Assembly: GCA_008828725.1 (NCBI GenBank)
Contig: MEHQ01000700.1
Location: 62,001 to 126,000, forward strand
Direction: 5' to 3'
Length of the DNA stretch: 64,000 nt
Source: Saccharina japonica
Taxonomy: Eukaryota > Sar > Phaeophyceae > Laminariales > Laminariaceae
Both the position numbers and the translations under genes were made by a program. The notes under the pieces were generated by a model. That model had not been told where the DNA came from. It saw only the letters and a list, made by a program, of their open reading frames with translations, and made no database searches. Shown here piece after piece: positions 59,201 through 64,000 of the stretch (positions within the stretch are counted from its first letter, which is position 1; every line of letters starts with the position of its first letter).

Positions 59201-62200
59201 CAATACTTTATCGGTACCATGCTTAGTGCTAAATATGTAAAGATACCACCATGGGCCCTATCACGACCCCTGTTGACAAAACAATTCAACATACTGGTGG
59301 TTGAGTCACATGCACCTGCTCCTTTGTCGAAAGCACAGTCAAGCTGGTCACCATCCCACTGAAGAACTCGATACCTCCATATCGTACCGCTTCCATCCAC
59401 ACCGAATCGCCTTCTTTTGTGGAAGGATTCATGAGCATGTCTTGCACCTTCAGGCGGAGTTGGGGCATAGACAGTATGCGGTAAACTCAGAACCCGCCAT
59501 ACAACCAATAGATGAGAGTAGGTTCTGCAAATGTGCAGATTTTACATGTCGTTTCGTACGGTTTACCAGATGAGACCTTTCAACGGCGAAGTTCCTCTTC
59601 GTGAAATTACAATGGGCGCCTCGAGATGTTCACGTCTGCATTCAAGACTGGTCCCGGTGGCGACTGCATATTGTACATGAACCTAAGAAACACATACAAC
59701 AAAGCATCACAGACTCGCCGCAGATGCTATTTTGTTGAAATCGTGTCACGCCTAGTACTCAACGTTGCACGGAGCGCATCGGGTTTTCACCGACTACCGG
59801 GGGGAGCTGTGGTTAGCAGTGGTGCTCGTAGTGGTAGGCTCTAGTACTGCCGTTCCTTGAGGTAACCGTAACAGGCAAAAGGCAAGCTGAGACTGGTCGT
59901 GTTTGTAGGACGGCAAGGTGATATTCGTTCGTGTTTCTACATAGCATAGATGACATCAGCCGGCGTGCTCGGTTTCAGCGGCGGGCGGGAAGCGCGCCGA
60001 GGGTTCTTTGCAGTGCTCGTCGACCCGGACGGGACCCTGATGCTAACGGCGCACGGTTCAATGGAGGTGTGTATGATAAGAAGAAACATCGAACCTGCAT
60101 CACACTCTGATAAGAGAGAGAGGGTACGTGCAGGCGAAACAGCGAGAACCTGCATCAACATGTTGATTGTCGGTGTTACCCCTATTTTTTTTCTTTCTTT
60201 TTTCAGCCGCGATGGAAATACGAAAAAAAGAAAAAAGAAGAAAAGAAGAAAAAAACGGCGGTGCTGCGCGCGTACGTACTTATTTTTTATGTACATAACC
60301 GTATGTTGCAAGTAATTTATTTATTATTTGTCCTACGTTGGACGGATAAAAGGAGAGATTAACCTCACCGCACGTCCGCGCCTGTGTCGTGCTCTCGATT
60401 TAGCCCGCTCCGCCTCCGCTGGCGACGTAAAACACCGACGTGCACATTGAGCGACATCGAACATCTGCACACATGCAGGGACAGCAGCGACGCGGCAGCA
60501 TCTCTGACGTTGTGCAGTCGTATGGCTATGACAGGGAGCCATGAGGATGCTGCTGCATCAGGTGTGCCTACTACGAAACGAGCGGTCTCACCGCATCGAG
60601 TTTTTTACCGTACCAATTTGTACGAAAATATAGGAAACGTTTCGTATTTACAGACAACACTGTGGACCGAACGAGTTATCGTCGCTATTTGGGGCGTGTA
60701 CACTTTGCGGGGGGAAATATCAATGGCGACGTAGCAGTATATTATATATTAGCAATACCTTTGTCAACAAACGTTTGAAAACGACCAAAAACAGTAGCTG
60801 ATTATCTCGACAATAGAGCCCTTTCGCGATAAACCGTTAAGAACATCAACAAGTCGGTGCAACAGATGATGTGGTATGTTGAGTTGCCGGGGGCATGGAT
60901 GTTGAGCAATCCCACGGTAGGGGTACCACGTTTAGGCTCAATATTTTCTGACCGGTTGTGCTCCTCACGTGAGTAACCACCGGATAATATTGTCATTTTA
61001 CTGGTATGTTTGTTTTTGGGCTAACGCATTGGAAGGTTTGATCGGGTTGCGCGAACGAATATTTCCGAAGTCATGTTTCGGGTGAGATGTTGACCTCCTC
61101 ATATGAGGAGCTCAGATAATTCTGCTGCGCCCCTACCGTGGGATGACTCGTTTGGCAATGCCTAGTAAATAATTTCCAGCTGAATACACGCTAATACCTG
61201 CGGTTCCTCGAGACCCTCTTGTACACACTCCAGCACGACTTCCCAAAGACCGAGGTTTTGCGATTTGATGGCCGCGAAGCAAAGCGAGTGTCCATTGTCT
61301 TTCCGCATGGCAATGAGCTCAGGTACCTGACACCACGGACGCAAAAACACACAAGGCGCGTAGCAATTCAGCTTAATTCCGTATAGAGCATCTACGTGCA
61401 TCTTGGGGTCATAGGCACCGCGTGTAAAATATGTCTAGATACACTTCTTCATAGAGGTGCCATCGTCGACAAACGTCTGGAATCACCCATCACGGAAATG
61501 TAGCAGTCTGTACCAAAACAAGCAACAACACGTACACGAAACCGCTGATGACAACAACAAGCCGGTGTTATGGTTTATTTATGTACCTCCCCGCTGGCGT
61601 AAGTCTTCGCAGCGCCAAGAGCAGCTTCGAAGGCATCCTTGCTGCCTCCCTCAGCCGCAGCCATAAGCAGCGTCGTATTTCCCTTGTCTCGTTTCAGAAC
61701 TATGTTTTTCACCTGGTGGATTGTGAAAATGTGCTAACGATGTTAGCAGCATGGAACCAATAACCATGGCGAACGAATGACGTAACCATTATAATATATG
61801 AAAGGGATTTGTTGATGTTTTCTAGGTGTTCCGACTTCAACTATACACATCGTCAACGGATGTTGACCAAACCGATCACCTGAGCGAAACTTTCGTGTGA
61901 TTCTCACCTTGTCGTCCGTAAGGTCTTCCATCATTGCATCCAGCACGGCCTGAAAGGTGTCCCGGCTCCCACTCCCGGCTGCGAGTGACAACACTGTGCG
62001 ATGATAAGCATCCCAGTTCCACGATATCTCCACCTGGGGTATAACACAATAGAAAGGCAATATATTGTCAGGTATCTTCAAAAGTGAATGACGAACCATC
62101 CATCTCTTGACAGGACACGATTCGTTGCACTACGAGTACCATACGAACGAAGAGTTGCAACATAGACAAAACAGGCACGGAAAATCTTATTGATTCAGTC

Positions 62201-62710
62201 TATACACGGCAGACCTACACGCAGCACACCGTTGCACGGACAGTCAACCGCAATGGGATTCGTAGTACCTGTACATCAAGCTACTGTACGTATATATCGA
62301 CGCTTGAGGGAGGTAGTTGCTGAGTGCATACTTTACAAATATAAACTGGAGCTACTGTGAGTCGTGACCTACTAAATATGTTTGTAACCCCCCCCACCCC
62401 CGCGCGGCAGGAAATCCCTCTGCGTCGAAAAGGGAGATATCACCTTCCTTTCCCTCATTGCGTCGCGCACTGCGGAGAACATCCACGCCTTCCCGGTTTT
62501 CGCTGCGTGTAGAATTGGAGACGTCCCTTGAAACAAACCATAAGAATCCTCAATAAGGCTGTCCTCGCCATGGAGGTGTACATCGCCACCGTACGTCTTA
62601 GTGAGCTCTTCAACTGCTTCCCACCTGCTCAGAGCACCGAGCCATGTGTTCAACTCCCCCTGATCCCCACGATCTATGATGGCTAATAGCATGGCCACCA
62701 TATCTGGCAT
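37107..62710 (-). CDS. TRP-type cation channel with ankyrin-like repeat domain (16 exons)
   Basis: Proposed exons, 5' to 3' on the minus strand: 62710-62444, 62033-61908, 61712-61587, 61326-61198, 59447-59316, 56312-56184, 54280-54152, 52202-52074, 51074-50946, 49949-49821, 49289-49161, 47149-47027, 45562-45431, 41447-40422, 38887-38651, 38291-37107. All junctions are phase 0 and give about 1418 residues. Residues 1-603 are repeats; S1 is near 908-927, S3 970-988, S5 1033-1055, the pore loop 1065-1082 (LFKAMLGESGFFDEF) and S6 1090-1114. The order ankyrin-S1-S6-coiled coil is that of TRP channels, which conduct cations across membranes. The pore resembles the TRPV pattern more than TRPC. Which stimulus gates it cannot be read from sequence. 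The first ATG is preceded by an in-frame stop, supporting it as start, but an upstream exon is possible. Confidence 0.8.
38292..38650 (-). other. Intron 15
   Basis: 359 bases, donor GTGAGC, acceptor TTTGCAG. It joins S4 (HPFLGPMIN) to S5 in frame. Nothing else noted. Confidence 0.8.
38651..38887 (-). CDS. Channel exon 15: end of S2, S3, S4
   Basis: 79 codons. The start completes S2 (AGVFREIREMCRG), then YMEDRWNLFDGLGLVLLFVG matches the conserved WNLxD entry of S3. The S4 region is ALSAPVIFSRVLFFAQIHPF. S4 has a single Arg, so voltage sensing is unlikely. The acceptor accctggaag has a weak pyrimidine tract, but splicing here restores TRP spacing exactly. Confidence 0.85.
38888..40421 (-). other. 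Intron 14
   Basis: 1534 bases, donor GTGAGT. It contains a 130-codon minus-strand frame (39368-39760) that would interrupt S2 if used, so I treat it as intronic. Confidence 0.65.
40422..41447 (-). CDS. Channel exon 14: cytosolic linker, S1, start of S2
   Basis: 342 codons after the acceptor ctgaacccacag. A helical region (LEFLSYLLANYARPKTGDLL) opens it, then a polar insert with GDMGGCSDIFEPEG and TGKGPGTPRS. The pre-S1 segment YCKVPLVMDFLSRIFSRGLP follows. S1 is LDFVVYLFLLAVFSMVVVF; the S1-S2 loop is short (HDNGALHWG). The exon ends inside S2 (EYVLMAYIV) at GTG|GTGAGT. Confidence 0.82.
41904..42482 (-). CDS. Orphan frame inside intron 13
   Basis: A minus-strand frame of about 190 codons, unusually long for an intron here. 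A very good acceptor (ttttattcacacag) lies at about 42390-42405. From there the sequence is moderately protein-like (KPVYYLSSSGQITDRN, FVLSCNRDSTLNILNPVFG). The phase would not fit the phase-0 channel gene, and no good donor or homolog is visible. It may be an alternative terminal exon or chance. Confidence 0.22.
   Translation of the reverse strand: MVCLCYRAHNIRYWKLPTGVFAIFILFIHTERYHSHRSLGRLFQPTPLLDRRKPVYYLSSSGQITDRNLDSGISSPLISNRYPRNWHMTLPHTFREEKDAFVLSCNRDSTLNILNPVFGNAVTNYLPQYCLNINRNTTHDPRRKCFQRAWRFLPTSNLPGFPSREVDSDCHPNTTPQRSPWPSPPTIPGSYL
43380..44310. repeat. Inverted CCATGG minisatellite
   Basis: Roughly 45 degenerate units of 17-24 bases, each centred on CCATGG. Left of about 43920 the units read ACCATGGACCTACCATGGAG; right of it they read the reverse complement (GGTGGGTCCATGGTGG). 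The junction is a near-perfect palindrome, GGCACCATGGAAGATCCATGGTGCC less one central mismatch pair, at 43908-43932. The whole block can fold back on itself. Frames across it are artefacts. Confidence 0.88.
45431..45562 (-). CDS. Channel exon 13: repeat 12
   Basis: 44 codons between acceptor cctttgccag and donor GAG|GTGCAT. It reads IPELNWINLAFEREDSVSLQ and ends GPLEENE. It is the most diverged repeat; it keeps the length and phases of the others and the shape helix-turn-helix, and it is the last repeat before the channel core. Confidence 0.68.
45563..47026 (-). other. Intron 12
   Basis: Donor GTACAA. No further exon recognised. Confidence 0.55.
47027..47149 (-). CDS. Channel exon 12: repeat 11
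   Basis: 41 codons between acceptor gtgcttctag and donor GAGCAG|GTACAA. VQDLFVVDTARAEMFGAMRN, then DSFFAVIISFLEDVLSSEQ. The ending SSEQ and the start VQD match the exon at 59316-59447 (VQDM...STKEQ). It was found by pattern, having no start codon of its own near its beginning. Confidence 0.7.
47150..49160 (-). other. Intron 11 with duplication-derived blocks
   Basis: About 47950-48900 is homologous to 53040-53900 and more distantly to 55100-56080, so it belongs to the duplicated unit. A frame at 47.31-47.49 kb (NGPWDVVRKHIAAAIQGM) could be one more repeat exon, ending at GTATTCCAG|GTATGT, but the repeat pattern is weak. Confidence 0.5.
49161..49289 (-). CDS. Channel exon 11: repeat 10
   Basis: 43 codons, acceptor tacggcgataag-like (cgtaag), donor CAG|GTGCGT. 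MQELLVRADSYTQPVLLMAA, then TDGDIKFFEAVATVWKTYM, TLEQ. A near twin of exon 10. The core GDIKFFEAV is constant among the young copies, while the residues before it and after it vary. Confidence 0.8.
49821..49949 (-). CDS. Channel exon 10: repeat 9
   Basis: 43 codons, donor CAG|GTGCTT. MHELLVRADSYTRPVLQRAA, then TSGDIKFFEAVATVWKAYM, TLEQ. Against exon 11 it has eight base changes, seven of them amino-acid changing by my reading. Confidence 0.8.
50946..51074 (-). CDS. Channel exon 9: repeat 8
   Basis: 43 codons, donor CAG|GTGCGT. MQELLLRADGYTRPVLLMVA, then LLGDIKFFEAVATVWKKHL, TTEQ. Intact and in phase. Confidence 0.8.
52074..52202 (-). CDS. Channel exon 8: repeat 7
   Basis: 43 codons, donor CAG|GTGCGT. 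MQELLLRADGDNRPVLLVAQ, then ARGDIKLFEAVVICLEKHS, TTEQ. About 21 of 129 bases differ from exon 9, against roughly 12% in the adjoining intron by eye. Confidence 0.8.
54152..54280 (-). CDS. Channel exon 7: repeat 6
   Basis: 43 codons, donor CAG|GTGCGT. MQELLLRKPGHNQSVLISAA, then NRGDIEVFGAVAACLKKHL, TTEQ. Intact and in phase despite clear divergence. Confidence 0.78.
55565..55620 (-). mobile_element. MITE-A right-end fragment
   Basis: In reverse complement it reads TTTTTCGGGTGAGGTATGGAG, then GAGCTCCTCAAGTGAGGGGCTC, matching the right-end palindrome of MITE-A. The rest of the element is absent. Confidence 0.5.
56184..56312 (-). CDS. Channel exon 6: repeat 5
   Basis: 43 codons, acceptor cgtcttaag, donor CAG|GTGCTT. 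LRELMWKTYAWGDSVVNAVA, then EQGDIAFFRVVVTCMEESS, TREQ. Older sister of the duplicated exons. Confidence 0.8.
57530..57990 (+). repeat. Degenerate direct repeat
   Basis: AGACTGCTG(T/C)(G/C)TACTCG and TGTGTTGG(T/C)(A/G)AACCAC recur two to four times at about 110-base spacing. The plus-strand translations share DCC...IGGxVGxP, but frames do not stay open across the block. Confidence 0.5.
58215..58510 (+). repeat. Dispersed repeat, copy 2
   Basis: Second copy of the 296-bp repeat at 5384-5679, here inside intron 5 of the channel gene in antisense orientation. It is preceded by the 20-G run and followed by another G-run containing an ambiguous base. Confidence 0.8.
59316..59447 (-). CDS. Channel exon 5: repeat 4
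   Basis: 44 codons, acceptor ctccgcctgaag, donor CAG|GTGCAT. VQDMLMNPSTKEGDSVWMEA, then VRYGGIEFFSGMVTSLTVL, STKEQ. It closely follows the consensus (D/E)xxVxxxAxxGxxxFxxxV. Confidence 0.8.
59950..60544 (+). CDS. Small nested antisense gene, three exons, 83 residues
   Basis: Exons 59950-60066, 60207-60275 and 60479-60544. Exon 1 starts MTSAGVLGFSGGREARRGFF and continues VLVDPDGTLMLTAHGSME to GAG|GTGTGT. The first acceptor is strong (ttttctttcttttttcag). Exon 2 reads PRWKYE and then a lysine/glutamate run (KKKKEEKKKK) and TAVLRAY. Exon 3, after the acceptor cacacatgcag, reads GQQRRGSISDVVQSYGYDRE-P-stop. All junctions are phase 0. The second donor (TAC|GTACTT) is weak; GCG|GTGCTG a few codons earlier is an alternative. 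The lysine run is like a nucleolar or nucleic-acid-binding patch, but I do not recognise a family. Confidence 0.42.
60904..61149 (+). mobile_element. MITE-A, copy 2
   Basis: 246 bp, ends GAGCAATCCCACGGTAGGGG and CCCCTACCGTGGGATGACTC. It is about 87% identical to the copy at 29594-29845, with the internal palindrome CTCCTCATATGAGGAG. It is inserted in intron 4, close to the donor of exon 4. Confidence 0.85.
61198..61326 (-). CDS. Channel exon 4: repeat 3
   Basis: 43 codons, acceptor gtggtgtcag, donor CAG|GTATTA. VPELIAMRKDNGHSLCFAAI, then KSQNLGLWEVVLECVQEGLE, EPQ. The centre DNGHSLCFAA is a good ankyrin match (DxxGxTxLxxAA). Confidence 0.8.
61587..61712 (-). CDS. Channel exon 3: repeat 2
   Basis: 42 codons, acceptor cacaatccaccag, donor GAG|GTACAT. 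VKNIVLKRDKGNTTLLMAAA, then EGGSKDAFEAALGAAKTYAS, GE. The clearest ankyrin signature in the gene (DKGNTTLLMAAAEGG). Confidence 0.82.
61908..62033 (-). CDS. Channel exon 2: repeat 1
   Basis: 42 codons, acceptor ttataccccag, donor AAG|GTGAGA. VEISWNWDAYHRTVLSLAAG, then SGSRDTFQAVLDAMMEDLTD, DK. It has the ankyrin core TVLSLAAGSGSRDTFQAV. Confidence 0.82.
62444..62710 (-). CDS. Channel exon 1: N-terminus
   Basis: 89 codons from ATG to AAG|GTGATA. MPDMVAMLLAIIDRGDQGEL and WLGALSRWEAVEEL are helical. A loop (HLHGEDSLIEDSYG) and a first ankyrin-like unit (GTSPILHAAKTGKAWMFSAV) follow. An in-frame TAA stands five codons before the ATG. An internal acceptor (caatgccag) is possible but would break phase. 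Confidence 0.65.
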
Positions 62711-64000
62711 TGAACAAGGATGTTATGGTGATTGAATGCGCACAGATTGCAGACGGCCATGTAAGGGAGGATGCTTGGATTAGTTGTTATTTGACGTTTA
62801 ACATAATTCCACGATCAAACGTAGGTCATACGTGTGTCATGTTGTTCAGCAGAAGAAACCTCGCTTGCACATACGGACACACCTTACGCACGGCATCCGC
62901 ATCTATCATGCAGTACAACTACGTACTCCAAACTATCAAATATGTGTACACGGTCTCGATGTGTATGGCTGTGTTGACCATCTTGAAATACACTTGATAT
63001 CTGAACCGTGTGGGACGACAAATCTAGCACAAGGAATCGCCAACTTGCGAGCACGCTAGTGTTTCCTACTAACCGAATACATTAAGAGCGAGGAACGCTA
63101 GTGCCTGTAAACGCAACGGTTTGTATTATGTATTTCCGTGGAAGGTTGTATCCGTCGAAACAGGCCCGGCCGAGCAATCATGTCGCAACGTCCACAACTA
63201 TTCTTAGCGCCCCAAAAACACATTGGACAAGCAACTCAGGGACGAAAAAATCAGAGATTCTTGCTTCCACGACAAGTCACCCATTACCGAGGAAGAGGTG
63301 CACGGCAGAGTGTGAACATGTCTTTGAAATGAAAATAGAAAAAGAGGGCGAGGGGTGGGGTAGTAACAGATATACCCGGCAACATAAAAACATGATGGCG
63401 TCAAAACTTCGGATTTTGACAACGCCGTCACCGCTTTTGAACTGACAGTTTCACCATGAACGCGGGACCTTTCCCAAACTCTTCGCAAAGCAGTAACATC
63501 TTGTATACAACGGGAAGAGGAATACGTACAGCAGATGTATGTGTTGCATTGTCCATGTTTGATATCTCCGTCCGACGTGCTGAGTACTCGGCTCTTGCCA
63601 TACTGATATGGTGCCAGGGTCTCTCCGTTAGGCGAATTTTAAGGCCTCTGAACGAACCCGCCTCGAGCGGTCTCACAGGGTAGTTCCTAGGCCGGCAGTA
63701 GTGATGCCTCGATTGCCCCGTCAGTTTAGCACTGCTGGTGGGTTTGATCTGTTTGTACTCGTTTTACTTTTGTTTTTTTCGTTATGGCTTTGATCAACGG
63801 TTCGTCATCGGGCGCAAAACCGTATGCGCTTTGATGAGAGTTGGTCAGCTAGGTTGATCTCCCTTGTCGGCATTCAGGGTCCCAACATATTGCTATTACA
63901 CAGGCACGTTTCAACCATGGCCCCATTCTGACCAATACCGCCTTTGGCTGTTTTTCCCGAAGATCTCTCCGACCAGCCGCCCTCGAGCGTTTTTACAGCA
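62711..64000. other. Upstream region of the channel gene
   Basis: No gene supported. It should hold the promoter and any 5' UTR of the channel gene; I see no clear TATA or initiator signal. Confidence 0.35.

Larger units (their letters stand above)
56313..59315 (-). other. Intron 5, 3 kb
   Basis: Holds decayed copies of the duplicated intron blocks (56.4-56.9 kb), a degenerate repeat near 57.5-58.0 kb, a run of 20 G (58153-58172), dispersed repeat copy 2 and a CTG repeat at 58610-58630. Confidence 0.7.
59448..61197 (-). other. Intron 4 with nested gene and MITE-A
   Basis: Contains the plus-strand gene 59950-60544 and MITE-A copy 2, whose end lies 48 bases from the donor (GTATTA) of exon 4. 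Confidence 0.7.

Noticed and set aside
1-64000. Retroelements, viral insertions or CRISPR arrays
   Set aside because: No polymerase, integrase or capsid-like motif, no long terminal repeats and no spaced short repeats were recognised.

Overview
The window looks like nuclear DNA of a multicellular stramenopile, most probably a brown alga of the Ectocarpus type. This is an inference from architecture, not from a marker gene. Real coding sequence comes in short exons with GTGAGT, GTGCGT and GTAAGT donors, separated by introns of 0.1 to 4 kb. Intergenic DNA is full of small inverted-repeat elements, minisatellites and G/C runs. There are no bacterial-style operons. I recognised no retroelement polymerase or integrase, no rRNA and no convincing tRNA. 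Two single N positions show draft assembly.

Region 1 (1-24.8 kb) is gene-poor. On the minus strand it holds scattered exons of unrecognised proteins. They include a polyglutamine N-terminal exon (22868-23116), a 205-bp exon present twice with equal length and splice phases (7530-7734, 19000-19204), several C-terminal exons with a membrane helix, and possible relics of all of these. A plus-strand exon with a psq/CENP-B-like helix-turn-helix lies at 11.5 kb. Between them are minisatellites (14.6-15.5 kb, 21.8-22.2 kb), purine-rich tracts and MITEs.

Region 2 (24.8-37 kb) is dominated by two copies of a composite element. Each carries eight to nine tandem units of about 170-219 bp and a shared 3' tail. 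MITEs of four families and a few orphan reading frames surround them.

Region 3 (37.1-62.7 kb) is one large minus-strand gene: a TRP-type cation channel with a long N-terminal ankyrin-like domain. I can trace 16 exons, all joined by phase-0 introns, giving about 1418 residues. The channel core (S1-S6, pore, two further hydrophobic segments, C-terminal coiled coil) lies in three exons at 37.1-41.4 kb. The repeat domain is written as twelve exons of 123-132 bp, each one 41-44-residue repeat. Exons and flanking introns at 47.9-56.4 kb were multiplied by tandem duplications of 664, 1125, 1128, about 2078 and about 2040 bp, youngest toward the channel core. In the youngest pair the exon differs more than its flanks, and nearly all exonic changes alter the protein. 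This resembles the exon-shuffling systems described for brown-algal LRR and TPR receptors, but on an ion channel. A small three-exon plus-strand gene is nested in one intron (59950-60544), and a large inverted CCATGG minisatellite sits in another (43.4-44.3 kb).

Region 4 (62.7-64 kb) is upstream of the channel gene; I see no further gene there.
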